Below, piece after piece: positions 50,695 through 61,923 of a DNA stretch of 64,000 nucleotides. Within the stretch, counting starts at the first letter, position 1. Each line of letters opens with the position of its first letter. Source of the DNA: Deinococcus betulae (GTDB lineage: Bacteria > Deinococcota > Deinococci > Deinococcales > Deinococcaceae); contig NZ_JAIQXU010000002.1 of the NCBI RefSeq assembly GCF_020166395.1, positions 186,001 to 250,000 of the forward strand, written 5' to 3'. Below the pieces are notes generated by a model. It saw nothing but the letters and a program-made list of their open reading frames with translations, made no database searches and was not told the DNA's origin. The position numbers and the translations under genes are program-made.

Positions 50695-51036
50695 AAGAGA
50701 GTGACCCTCAACTCGGCTTTCTACTCGGTGGCAATCGTCTTCTCGGAAAGAGCAGCAGGCATGAGATGAAGAGACAACCCTGGCCATTCTCAAGGCACAC
50801 AGCATCAAGCGTTCAGGCAGGACGCAAGAAGGCAGTGTTACAGACCGCCGAAGACCAGTAGTCAGGCCGCAACCAACACGCTCTGACTTGCGGCCCATAG
50901 CTTGGATCATCACTTTGTCACCTGTTCCTGAAGCAGGAACGGGGCTAAGCTTTCTTACTCTCAATTTTCCGTACAATAGAAATCAAGTTCGTCAGTTGAA
51001 AATTATAGTTCTTTTCCAGCCATTCAGGAGTGCCCG
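50695..51036 (+). promoter_or_regulatory. upstream region of malate synthase with palindrome and -10 candidates
   Basis: 342 bases without a gene. GTTCCTG-AAG-CAGGAAC (50924-50940) is a perfect 7-3-7 dyad. Downstream, in an AT-rich stretch, TACAAT (50972-50977) and TATAGT (51004-51009) are possible -10 boxes. A repressor of the IclR type encoded two genes away could act at the dyad, but this is inference. Confidence 0.45.
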
Positions 51037-52599
51037 ATGACCCAGACCTTGCCGCCCGGCCTGACTATGACCGCCCCTGTGAGGGACGCCCAGCGTGACC
51101 TGTTGACCCCTGAAGCACTAGCTTTTGTGGCCGAGTTGCACCGCCGCTTTGAGGGACGGCGGCGCGCCCTGATGGCCGAGCGCGAGGCGCGGCAGGTACG
51201 ACTGGACGCCGGCGAACTGCCTGACTTTCTACCCGAGACGGCATCCATCCGGGCAGGCGACTGGCGCATTGCGCCGCTGCCCGCTGACCTGCATGACCGC
51301 CGCGTGGAAATCACGGGGCCAGTGGACCGCAAAATGATTATCAATGCGCTGAACAGCGGCGCGCGCATGTTCATGGCCGATTTCGAGGACGCCAGCAGCC
51401 CCACCTGGGACAACGTGGTCAGCGGGCAGGTCAACCTGCGCGACGCCGTGCGGCACACCATCAGTCTGGACACCGGCGGCAAAAGCTACCGCCTGAATGA
51501 CCGCACGGCCGTTCTGCTCGTGCGCCCGCGCGGCTGGCATCTGCCGGAAAAGCATGTGCAGGTGGACGGAGAGACCCTATACGGGGCCTTCTTCGATTTC
51601 GGGCTGTACTTCTGGCACAACGCGCGGGAACTGCTGGCGCGCGGCAGTGGACCGTACTTCTACCTCCCCAAGCTGGAATCCCACCACGAGGCGCGGCTGT
51701 GGAACGACGTGTTCCTGTACGCACAGGAGGCGCTGGGGCTGCCGCGCGGCACCATCAAGGCTACTGTCCTGATCGAGACCATTTTGGCGGCCTTCGAGAT
51801 GGACGAGATCCTGTATGAGCTGCGCGAGCATTCGGCGGGCCTGAACTGCGGGCGCTGGGATTACATCTTTAGCTACATCAAGAAGCTGCGCGCGCATGGG
51901 GGCCGCCTGCTGCCCGACCGCGCCAAGGTCACGATGGCGGTGCCGATGATGACGGCCTACTCCAAGCTGGCCATTCAGACCTGCCACAAACGCGGCGCCC
52001 CGGCTATTGGCGGGATGAGCGCCTTCATCCCGGTCAAGGGCGACGAGGAGAAAAACCGCGCGGCCTTCGAGCAGGTGAGGGTGGACAAGGAGCGCGAGGC
52101 CCTGAACGGCCACGACGGCACCTGGGTCGCCCACCCCGGCATGGTGGAACTGGCCACCGAGGTTTTTGACCGCCTGATGCCGGCGCCCAACCAGATTGAC
52201 AGCGGCAAGCAGCAGGAGCTGAGGGTCACGGCTGCCGACCTCCTGACACCGCCGGACGGCACCGTCACCGAGGCAGGTGTGCGTCTGAACGTGAATGTGG
52301 GTGTGCAGTACCTGGCGGCGTGGCTGCGCGGAGCGGGCGCGGTGCCGCTGCACAACCTGATGGAAGACGCCGCCACCGCCGAGATTTCGCGGGCGCAGCT
52401 GTGGCAGTGGCGCCACCACGGCGTGACGCTGGACGACGGCCGTCCCCTGACGCCCAAGCTGTTTGACGCCCTGTACGACGACGAGGTGGCGAAGCTGGGC
52501 GCCGCCTTTGAAGACGCCGCGCGGCTGTTCCGCACCACGGCCACCCAGTCACCGCTGATGGACTTTCTGACCCTGCCCGGCTACGAGGCGCTGGCCTGA
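51037..52599 (+). CDS. aceB: malate synthase A
   Basis: 520 residues from ATG 51037 (CAGGAG upstream), the normal length of the A isoform. It condenses glyoxylate with acetyl-CoA to malate. Signatures seen: [27 protein letters not shown] with the glyoxylate-binding Arg, [29 protein letters not shown] and [15 protein letters not shown] with the magnesium ligands, and [19 protein letters not shown] with the catalytic-base Asp. It opens a ureide gene cluster whose end product is glyoxylate, which explains its location. An IclR-type regulator follows at once. Confidence 0.96.
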   Translation: MTQTLPPGLTMTAPVRDAQRDLLTPEALAFVAELHRRFEGRRRALMAEREARQVRLDAGELPDFLPETASIRAGDWRIAPLPADLHDRRVEITGPVDRKMIINALNSGARMFMADFEDASSPTWDNVVSGQVNLRDAVRHTISLDTGGKSYRLNDRTAVLLVRPRGWHLPEKHVQVDGETLYGAFFDFGLYFWHNARELLARGSGPYFYLPKLESHHEARLWNDVFLYAQEALGLPRGTIKATVLIETILAAFEMDEILYELREHSAGLNCGRWDYIFSYIKKLRAHGGRLLPDRAKVTMAVPMMTAYSKLAIQTCHKRGAPAIGGMSAFIPVKGDEEKNRAAFEQVRVDKEREALNGHDGTWVAHPGMVELATEVFDRLMPAPNQIDSGKQQELRVTAADLLTPPDGTVTEAGVRLNVNVGVQYLAAWLRGAGAVPLHNLMEDAATAEISRAQLWQWRHHGVTLDDGRPLTPKLFDALYDDEVAKLGAAFEDAARLFRTTATQSPLMDFLTLPGYEALA

Positions 52600-53429
52600 G
52601 CGGGGCAGGCGACGGGGCCGCGCGCCCCCGCAGTGGGCGGACACGTGGCGCCGAGGCGCCGGGCAGCGTCCGTACCCTGGAACGGGGCCTGGGCGTGTTG
52701 TGGGCGCTGGCTGGCCTGCGTCAGGCGCCCCTCAGCGCGGTGGCGCGCGCTTCTGGCCTGTCGGTCAGCACGGCATACCGCCTCCTTGAAACCTTACGGC
52801 AGCAGGGCTTCGTGGACTGGGACGAGGCTTCGGGGCTGTTCCGCATTGGCCTGCGGGCCTTTCAGGTGGGGGCGGCCTTTGACGCCGCGCAGGCCCTGAT
52901 TGCCGCCGCCGACCCCGAGATGCGCGCCCTGGTGGCCGAGCTGGGCGAGAGCGCCAACCTGGCGGTGCTGCGCCCTTCCGGGGGGGGCGGCTGGACGGCC
53001 GCTTACGTGCATCAGGTGGAGGGACCGCAACTGGTCCGGATGTTCACACAGCCCGGCGCGGGGGCGCCGCTCCACGCGTCCGGAGTGGGCAAGGTGCTCC
53101 TGGCCAGCCGTTCCGATGAGGAAGCGCGCCTGGCCCTGGCCCAGACTGCACTGACCGCTTTCACACCCCACACCTTCACCAGCCCAGACGCGGTGCTGGC
53201 CTCCCTGACGGCGGTGCGCGCCGACGGCTACGCCCTGGACGACCAGGAACGTGAACTGGGCGTGCGCTGCGTGGCGGTGCCGGTACGCGGCGCTGGGGCC
53301 CAGGTGACGGCGGCCCTGAGTGTCTCGGCCCCGACCTCGCGCCTGACGCCAGGCGAGGTGCCGCGCTTTCTGGCGGCGGCGCACGCGGCGGCTACGCGCA
53401 TCTCGGCGCGGCTGGGCGGCGCGGGGTAG
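52596..53429 (+). CDS. IclR-family regulator of the ureide/glyoxylate cluster, probable CTG start
   Basis: The typical IclR N-terminus [19 protein letters not shown] is encoded from about 52653, before the first GTG (52695), so that GTG cannot be the true start. No ATG, GTG or TTG exists in frame back through the end of aceB. The only plausible initiator is CTG 52596, overlapping the aceB stop as CTGA, with GAGG seven bases upstream. From there 277 residues: winged helix ([20 protein letters not shown]) and IclR effector domain ([33 protein letters not shown]). By context it probably controls aceB and the allantoin genes, as AllR-type IclR proteins do with glyoxylate or allantoin. Start codon is inferred. 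Confidence 0.75.
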   Translation: MSGAGDGAARPRSGRTRGAEAPGSVRTLERGLGVLWALAGLRQAPLSAVARASGLSVSTAYRLLETLRQQGFVDWDEASGLFRIGLRAFQVGAAFDAAQALIAAADPEMRALVAELGESANLAVLRPSGGGGWTAAYVHQVEGPQLVRMFTQPGAGAPLHASGVGKVLLASRSDEEARLALAQTALTAFTPHTFTSPDAVLASLTAVRADGYALDDQERELGVRCVAVPVRGAGAQVTAALSVSAPTSRLTPGEVPRFLAAAHAAATRISARLGGAG

Positions 53430-53499
53430 GCGCAGCCGGGCCGCCACATATTCAGTTGAAGGATTTGCTGTCGCCCCACAGTGCGGCGGAAGGCCGCTG

Positions 53500-53535
53500 T
53501 ATGCTGCGGCGCATGAACAGAAGGAGGCGGCCCTG
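53500..53535 (+). promoter_or_regulatory. promoter, 7-codon mini-ORF and strong RBS before the second malate synthase
   Basis: TATGCT (53500-53505) stands seven bases before an ATG (53513) that opens MNRRRRP and stops at TGA 53534-53536. Its Arg codons AGA-AGG-AGG-CGG contain the ribosome binding site AAGGAGG (53521-53527), five bases before CTG 53533. The mini-ORF stop overlaps that CTG as CTGA. The mini-ORF may be a coupling or leader device, or simply the by-product of the RBS. Confidence 0.45.
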
Positions 53536-54918
53536 AGCGGCCTGCTGCCAGGGGCGGCGCGAACGCTGGCCGCGCGGCTGCACGCTGAACTGGCGGGCCG
53601 CTGGGCGGGGCTGGACGAAGGAGAAGTCTTGGCACCCGCCCCTCCTGACTACCACGCGGCCCCCATACCACCTGACCTGCACCCTGGCCGCGCCGAACTT
53701 ATCGTGGAGGCCAGTGACCTCGGCGCGCTACACGCGGCCCTGGCGGCCGGAGCCGACGCCGTGGTGCTGGACTTCGACGACACTTTCTCGCCCACCCGCG
53801 CGAACGTGGCAGCGGCGTATAGCGCCCTGCCAGCAGCACTGGCGGCTCCCGTGCCGCTGCTGGCGCGGCCCCGCGCCCTGTACGCCTGCGAACCGGCCCT
53901 TACCTGGAACGGCCAGCCAGCGCGAGCGGCGCTGTGTGACCTGGCCGCCCTGCTGACCGCGCACCCCGGCCGGGCACCGCACCTGTACCTGCCCAAGCTG
54001 GAAACGGTCGCCCAGGCCGAAGTCTGGGCCGACGCCCTGCGCCTCTGCGAAACGCACCTGGCCCTGAAGCCCGGCACCCTGCGGGTCTGCCTGCAAATTG
54101 AAACCTGGCCGGGGCTGCTGGGTGCCGACGCCTTGCTGCACACCCTGCGCACTTGGGCCTATGGGCTAAACGCGGGGCGCTGGGACTATGTGTTCAGCCT
54201 GGTCAAGCATGTCGGGGCAGGCCGCGCTGGCCCTTTGCCCGCGCGCGCCCGGCTGGGCATGGACGCAGACGCCCTAGAAGCTTATGCGCAGGGGTTGGCC
54301 GAAGTCTGTCGGCGGCGCGGGGCGCAGGCGGTGGGCGGCACCGCTGCGCTGGCGCCCGATCCAGCCGACCCGGCGGCACCGGCCCTGAGCGCGGTGCGCG
54401 CGGACAAGGCCCGTGAAGCCCGCCAGGGGTTCGTGGCCGCCTGGGCGGGCCTGCCCGAACTTCTGAGCGCCGTGCGTGAGGGACTGGCTCAGCCCGCCGA
54501 ACTGGCTTCTGCCGTACCTGTCACCCCTGAGCGCCTGTTAACTCTCCCCGACCCTGGCCCCCTGCCGCTGAGCGAGGTGCAGGACACCGCTGGCCTGGCG
54601 CTGGACGTGTTCCGGGCCTGGTTTGAGGGACGTGGAGTGGTGCTCCGGCACGGGCGCCTTGAAGACACCGCCACCGCCGAACTGGCCCGCGCCCTGCTGT
54701 GGCAGTGGGTGCGGGCCCAGGCGCCGTTAGCAGACGGCGCTCGCCTCAGGCCCGAGACCTATCTGGCCCTGCGCCGCCGCCTCTGCCCAGACACCGCGCC
54801 AGAAGCCCGGCTGCTGGACCACCTTGTTCTCTCCCCCACTGCGCCCGCGTACTTTCCGCAGGAGGCGCAGCGCCTGGGATTGACGCCCCACCCACCGGAG
54901 GAAGCCCTTGACCGCTGA
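53533..54918 (+). CDS. divergent second malate synthase, probable CTG start
   Basis: 461 residues if begun at CTG 53533, which follows a perfect AAGGAGG by five bases. The first conventional start (TTG 53629) would drop ~32 residues (LLPGAARTLAARLHAELAGRW) that align with the malate synthase N-terminus. Kept family features: VVLDFDDTFSPTRAN, LLARPRALY, YLPKLETVAQAEVW, LQIETWPGLLGAD with GLNAGRWDYVFSLVKHVG, and GRLEDTATAELARALLWQW with the catalytic Asp. It is shorter than aceB and lacks several surface loops, so a related acyl-CoA/glyoxylate or other 2-oxoacid substrate is possible. It leads directly into the allantoin genes, overlapping the next by 11 bases. Confidence 0.75.
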   Translation: MSGLLPGAARTLAARLHAELAGRWAGLDEGEVLAPAPPDYHAAPIPPDLHPGRAELIVEASDLGALHAALAAGADAVVLDFDDTFSPTRANVAAAYSALPAALAAPVPLLARPRALYACEPALTWNGQPARAALCDLAALLTAHPGRAPHLYLPKLETVAQAEVWADALRLCETHLALKPGTLRVCLQIETWPGLLGADALLHTLRTWAYGLNAGRWDYVFSLVKHVGAGRAGPLPARARLGMDADALEAYAQGLAEVCRRRGAQAVGGTAALAPDPADPAAPALSAVRADKAREARQGFVAAWAGLPELLSAVREGLAQPAELASAVPVTPERLLTLPDPGPLPLSEVQDTAGLALDVFRAWFEGRGVVLRHGRLEDTATAELARALLWQWVRAQAPLADGARLRPETYLALRRRLCPDTAPEARLLDHLVLSPTAPAYFPQEAQRLGLTPHPPEEALDR

Positions 54919-56149
54919 CCTGACTGCCCTGGCCCGCCGCGCCCTCCTGGCCTGCGCCGACCTGGCGCGCTTTACCGAGACGCCAGGTGAGATTACGCGC
55001 ACCTTCCTGTGCCCCCCAAGCCGCGACGTGACCGCGTACCTGACCGCCTGGGCGCAGGCCTTGGGCCTGAGTGTGCGCGGCGACGCCGCTGGCAACCTGC
55101 GGGCCCGGCGCGAGGGGCCAGGCCCTGACGCCCCCACCCTCTACCTGGGCTCGCATGTGGACACGGTGCCCAATGCGGGGGCTTACGACGGCGTACTGGG
55201 CGTGACGCTGGCCTTCGCTGTCGCCGAGGCGCTGCGGGACGCGCCGCTGCCCTTTGCGCTCGAACTGCTGGCCTTCAGCGAGGAGGAAGGGGTGCGCTAC
55301 GGTGTGCCGTTCATTGGCAGCCGGGCGCTGGTGGGCACCCTGGACGAGTTGCTGCCCCTCGTGGACGCCCAGGGGATCAGCGTGGCCGAAGCCCTGAGCA
55401 CCTACGGCCTGGACCTTACCCAGTTGCCTGAGGCCGCCGTCACGGGCCAGAGTCTGGGGTTTCTGGAATTCCATATCGAGCAGGGGCCGGTGCTACAGGC
55501 GGCCGGGGCCAGTCTGGGCATCGTCACAGCCATTGCGGGGCAGAGTCGACTGCTGCTGGAGTGGACCGGGCAGGCAGCCCACGCCGGCACCACCCCCATG
55601 CCGCACCGCCGCGACGCGCTGGCCGCCGCCGCGCGGTTTGTGGTCGCCGCCGAGGACCGGGCGCGCACCACGCCGGGGCTGGTGGCCACGGTGGGAATGC
55701 TGAGCGCCCAGCCTGGGGCCATCAACGTGATTCCGGGTTCGGCGCAGGCCACCCTCGACATCCGCCACGAACGCGACGAGGTGCGCCAGGCAGCCCTGAC
55801 GGCCCTGCTGGCCGACGCCCACTGCTTGGCCAGAGAACGCGGCGTGACTCTGACCGTCACCGAGAAGATGACCCAGCCGGCGGTGCCCATGGACGGGGAG
55901 CTTCAGACCCGGCTGCGCCGCGCGGCGGCTGAGGAGGGGCTGAGCGTTCCTGATCTGCCCAGCGGCGCGGGCCACGACGCCATGATCCTGGCGGGGCGAA
56001 TGCCGGCCGCCATGTTGTTTCTGCGCTCACCAAACGCCCTGAGCCACCACCCCGACGAAACCGTGATGCCAGAGGACGTAGAAGCCGCCCTGCGGGTGGG
56101 CGTGCGCTTTGTGCAGGGGCTGGCTGCTGACACTGGGGGCCAGCCATGA
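54908..56149 (+). CDS. allC: allantoate amidohydrolase (M20 family)
   Basis: 413 residues from TTG 54908, preceded by GGAGGAAG. Binuclear metal enzyme of the M20 family that hydrolyses allantoate to (S)-ureidoglycine, CO2 and ammonia. Ligands seen: GSHVDTVPN (His83, Asp85), GAYDGVLG (bridging Asp94), FSEEEGVRYG (Glu pair), EFHIEQGPVL (His) and the C-terminal SHHPDE. The dimerisation domain includes QAAHAGTTPMPHRRDA. N-carbamoyl-L-amino-acid hydrolases look alike; the allantoinase and ureidoglycine aminohydrolase genes that follow make the allantoate assignment more likely. It overlaps allantoinase by four bases (ATGA). Confidence 0.88.
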   Translation: MTADLTALARRALLACADLARFTETPGEITRTFLCPPSRDVTAYLTAWAQALGLSVRGDAAGNLRARREGPGPDAPTLYLGSHVDTVPNAGAYDGVLGVTLAFAVAEALRDAPLPFALELLAFSEEEGVRYGVPFIGSRALVGTLDELLPLVDAQGISVAEALSTYGLDLTQLPEAAVTGQSLGFLEFHIEQGPVLQAAGASLGIVTAIAGQSRLLLEWTGQAAHAGTTPMPHRRDALAAAARFVVAAEDRARTTPGLVATVGMLSAQPGAINVIPGSAQATLDIRHERDEVRQAALTALLADAHCLARERGVTLTVTEKMTQPAVPMDGELQTRLRRAAAEEGLSVPDLPSGAGHDAMILAGRMPAAMLFLRSPNALSHHPDETVMPEDVEAALRVGVRFVQGLAADTGGQP

Positions 56150-57504
56150 CGCTGGACCTGCTGCTGCGCGGCGGCACGCTGGTCACGCCCGCTGGCCCGC
56201 TGCGCGCCGACCTGGGCGTGGAGGGCGGCCAGATTGTCACCCTGGCGCTGGAGATTTACGCCCCCGCCCATCAGGAGATTAATGCGGCGGGGCTCCATAT
56301 CTTTCCTGGCGTGGTGGACGCCCATGTCCATCTGAACGAGCCGGGCCGCACCCACTGGGAAGGCTTCGACACAGGCACCAGGGCGCTGGCCGCTGGCGGC
56401 GCGACCAGCCTGCTGGACATGCCCCTTAATTCCAGTCCGCCTGTTCTGAACCGCGCCGCCTTTGAGGCCAAGCGGGCGGCAGGACAGGCCCGCTCGCGCC
56501 TGGATTTTGGGCTGTGGGGCGGCCTGACCCCGCTGAATCTGGACGATCTGGACGAGTTGGCGGCCTGCGGCGTGGTCGGGTTCAAGGCGTTTATGAGTCA
56601 CAGCGGCCTGGACGAGTTCCCGGCGGCCGACGACGCCACCCTGTACGCCGGCATGCAGGCTGCGCGCCGGCTGGGCCGCGTGGTGGCCACCCACGCCGAG
56701 AGCGACGCCTTTACCCGTTCGCTGACCCAGGCCGCGCGGCAGGCCGGCGGGCAGGGGGTGCGCGACTACCTCGCCTCTCGCCCCCCCATCACGGAGGCCG
56801 AGGCCGTGTCGCGCGCGCTGCTGTACGCCGAGGACACGGGGGCGGCGCTGCACCTCGTTCACCTGTCGACCGCGCGGGCCGTGGTGCTGGCCGCGGAGGC
56901 GCGCGCGCGCGGCGTGGACGTGACCGCCGAGACCTGCCCCCACTACCTGCACTTCACGGCCGAGGACGCCGAGCGCGCCGGGCCGCTACTCAAGTGTGCC
57001 CCACCCCTGCGTGACGCGGCCACCCGCGAAGCGCTGTGGACCGCACTCAAAGCCGGGCAGATAGACACGGTGGGCTCAGACCACTCGCCCGCCCCATCCG
57101 AACTGAAGACCGGGGATGATTTTTTTGCGCTGTGGGGAGGCATCAGCGGCGCGCAGTCCACGCTGAATGTGCTGCTGAACGGTCACTGGACGCGCGGCGT
57201 GCCGCTGGAACTGATTGCGGCAGTGACGGCCCTGAATCCGGCGCGGCGTTTTGGCCTGCGGGGCAAGGGCGCGCTGACCGTGGGCGCCGACGCCGATTTT
57301 GCCCTGGTGCAGCTGGACGAAGACTTCTCTCTGACCGAACTGCACGACCGCCATCAGGCCAACCCATACCGGGGAGAGGCCTTCCGGGGGCGCGTTCACG
57401 CCACCTATCTGCGTGGGCAGCCGGTGTACCGCTGGACGGCGAGCGGCGCGCACTTTGACGGTGAGGTGCGCGGGCGCCTGCTCACCCCCACTGGAGACGT
57501 ATGA
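56146..57504 (+). CDS. allB: allantoinase
   Basis: 452 residues. Cyclic amidohydrolase that opens the hydantoin ring of allantoin to allantoate. Metal-site motifs: GVVDAHVHLNEPGRTHWEGF (HxH), GFKAFMSHSG with the lysine normally carbamylated, ATHAES, HLVHLSTA and GSDHSP. The NEPGRTHWEGF wording is typical of allantoinase rather than dihydroorotase or dihydropyrimidinase. Its stop codon lies in the left end of repeat copy C, which separates it from the next ureide gene. Confidence 0.93.
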   Translation: MTLDLLLRGGTLVTPAGPLRADLGVEGGQIVTLALEIYAPAHQEINAAGLHIFPGVVDAHVHLNEPGRTHWEGFDTGTRALAAGGATSLLDMPLNSSPPVLNRAAFEAKRAAGQARSRLDFGLWGGLTPLNLDDLDELAACGVVGFKAFMSHSGLDEFPAADDATLYAGMQAARRLGRVVATHAESDAFTRSLTQAARQAGGQGVRDYLASRPPITEAEAVSRALLYAEDTGAALHLVHLSTARAVVLAAEARARGVDVTAETCPHYLHFTAEDAERAGPLLKCAPPLRDAATREALWTALKAGQIDTVGSDHSPAPSELKTGDDFFALWGGISGAQSTLNVLLNGHWTRGVPLELIAAVTALNPARRFGLRGKGALTVGADADFALVQLDEDFSLTELHDRHQANPYRGEAFRGRVHATYLRGQPVYRWTASGAHFDGEVRGRLLTPTGDV

Positions 57505-57643
57505 GAAGGATTCCATCTGTTTCGTTTACAAATCGGGAGAGAACCGATTGGCCAACTCCACGCCCGGAACCCGCTTTGCTCCTTCCTCCCTCTGGTCGGA
57601 TTTCATCGTTTTTGCAAACGGTTCAATCAGAGTCGGTATGACA
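57500..57643 (+). repeat. dispersed intergenic repeat, copy C (144 bp)
   Basis: Left end GTATGAGAAGGATTCC, hairpin AATCGG / CCGATT with 7-base loop GAGAGAA, core CTCCACGCCCGGAACCCG (identical to copy A over 18 bases), a CTCCTTCCTCCC tract and right end TCAGAGTCGGTATGAC. It aligns with copy A over nearly its whole length. It provides the TGA stop of allB and lies inside the ureide gene cluster. Confidence 0.85.
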
Positions 57644-57759
57644 CGACATCTATCTGGTGCGTGCAGCGCCCAGACATTTAGGGGGCAATCCGCCTCACGC
57701 CCAACAGTTGTTGCCCTCTGGCGTCACGGCTGCTCTGAACTGATTCTCGTGGAGACCAT

Positions 57760-58518
57760 ATGAAGCACCTGGGCGTCACCCGTTCCGCTTTGCAGCCCTC
57801 TCACGCGGTCCTGACCCCCGAGACCTTTGTGCGCACCGCCCTGGCTGAGTGGCCCGGCAGCGCGGTGGTGCTGCACATCGCGCCGGTCATAGGCCTGGGG
57901 GCACGCTTCGTGCAGTTCACGGCCGAGATGCCAGCCGGGGCGACCGCACAGGCATCGGCACACGGCCATCAGCGCTTTGCCTTTGTCCTGAGTGGGACGG
58001 TGGACGCGACAGTGGACGGCGAAACCCGGACCCTGCACGAAGCTGACTATCTGTTTGTACCGGCGGGCACCCCTCATACCCTGACAGCCCTGGAGGCGGC
58101 CCGCGTGGCCGTCTATGAAAAACCGTATGAGACGGCGGCCAGTCCCCCTGGGCCTGGGGTCTGCTGGGGCAACGAGCGCGATACTCCCGGCACGCCCTTT
58201 GAAGGCGACGAGCGCCTGCTGGCCCGCAAACTGCTGCCGGACGACCCGCGCTTTGACTTCATGGTCAGCACCATGAGCTTTGCGCCCGGCGCCACGCTGC
58301 CTTACACCGAGATTCATTACATGGAACACGGCCTGCTGATGCTGGCTGGTGAAGGCCTGTATAAGTTGCAAGACACCTACTACCCCGTGGTCACGGGTGA
58401 CGTGATCTGGATGGGCGCCCACTGCCCGCAGTGGTACGGGGCGCTGGGCCGCGACTGGACCAAATACCTGCTGTACAAGGACATGAACCGCCATCCACTG
58501 AGCCCAGTGCCGAGATAG
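57760..58518 (+). CDS. allE: (S)-ureidoglycine aminohydrolase (bicupin)
   Basis: 252 residues from ATG 57760 (GGAG upstream). Two cupin units: residues ~35-125 ([33 protein letters not shown]) and ~160-245 ([40 protein letters not shown]), the second carrying the manganese-binding His/Glu set. It releases ammonia from (S)-ureidoglycine to give ureidoglycolate, the step after allantoate amidohydrolase, and the length fits the family. It is separated from allB by a repeat, so it may need read-through or its own promoter. Confidence 0.92.
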   Translation: MKHLGVTRSALQPSHAVLTPETFVRTALAEWPGSAVVLHIAPVIGLGARFVQFTAEMPAGATAQASAHGHQRFAFVLSGTVDATVDGETRTLHEADYLFVPAGTPHTLTALEAARVAVYEKPYETAASPPGPGVCWGNERDTPGTPFEGDERLLARKLLPDDPRFDFMVSTMSFAPGATLPYTEIHYMEHGLLMLAGEGLYKLQDTYYPVVTGDVIWMGAHCPQWYGALGRDWTKYLLYKDMNRHPLSPVPR

Positions 58519-58834
58519 AGCGGCCAGCGATTCTGGTGCTTACGAGACGCCGCGCCCGAGTGCCGCCAGAGAACGCCAGGACGACACTGTGGCTGCAGCC
58601 AGGCAGGGCAACTCTCGACCAAGCCCCCGAATCCAGACGCCGACTCAGCGGCCTATGCTGGCGTGCAGGACAAACAGGATGGCCACCACAGAACGACCAC
58701 GCTGCTGAGCGCCCCTGTGCGTTGCCATCAAGGAACGCTTGCAGGCCGGCTGTAACATCACCCGTTTTGGACCCAGTCGAGAGGACAGCCCCTCTCTGCA
58801 CGCTGGTTCCCACGCCACCACCTGCCAAACCGTG
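58519..58834. other. 316-bp region between ureide and thiamine operons
   Basis: No gene or repeat copy was seen. Short open frames have no start signals. A clear terminator for allE was not found. Confidence 0.4.
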
Positions 58835-58840
58835 TAGACT
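58835..58840 (+). promoter_or_regulatory. -10 box of the thiamine operon
   Basis: TAGACT eleven bases before the first base of the riboswitch aptamer, matching TANNNT. The -35 is not evident. Confidence 0.45.
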
Positions 58841-58850
58841 CGCCGCAGTC

Positions 58851-58945
58851 ACCAGGGGTGCCGTTCTCATCAGAACGGCTGAGAGGGCCGCAGCGGCCTA
58901 ACCCTAGGAACCTGATCTGGTTCACACCAGCGGAGGGAGCGTGAC
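58851..58945 (+). promoter_or_regulatory. TPP riboswitch (THI box)
   Basis: The conserved order of the thiamine pyrophosphate aptamer is present: AGGGGTGCC, a hairpin (CCGTTCTCATCAGAACGG), CTGAGA, the P3 arm GGCCGCAGCGGCC, ACCCT, GAACCTGATCTGG, ACACCAG, GGAGGGA and the closing CGGGTGCC arm. A GC-rich terminator follows before thiC, so ligand binding probably causes premature termination of the thiC-thiD operon when thiamine pyrophosphate is plentiful. Confidence 0.95.
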
Positions 58946-58971
58946 GGGTGCCAGGCCGCAGTTGTGGTTTT

Positions 58972-59010
58972 GCCCCCCTCCGAACGCGTGAGGGGGGCGT
59001 TGTCGTTTTG
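58972..59010 (+). terminator. riboswitch expression-platform terminator
   Basis: 9-bp GC stem GCCCCCCTC / GAGGGGGGC with a 9-base loop, then GTTGTCGTTTTG, between the aptamer and thiC. Confidence 0.85.
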
Positions 59011-59013
59011 TAG

Positions 59014-61728
<2,715 letters not shown>

Positions 61729-61738
<10 letters not shown>

Positions 61739-61923
61739 ACGGCGACCCCTATCCCCTGACCCCTGGCCTGAGTCTGCCCGCGCTGCTGCATGCCCTGAAC
61801 ATTGACCCGGCGCGCGTGGCGGTGGCCGTCAACGACGACTTTTACCCCGGTGCCCGGATTCCAGACCGCGCCCTGCACGAAGGGGATGTCGTCGAGATTG
61901 TCCGCATCCTGGGTGGCGGCTGA
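61729..61923 (+). CDS. thiS: thiamine sulfur-carrier protein
   Basis: 64 residues, ubiquitin-like beta-grasp fold. The C-terminus [11 protein letters not shown] carries the Gly-Gly tail that is adenylated and turned into a thiocarboxylate to donate sulfur for the thiazole ring. It sits directly before thiG, its acceptor partner, sharing one base. Confidence 0.93.
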
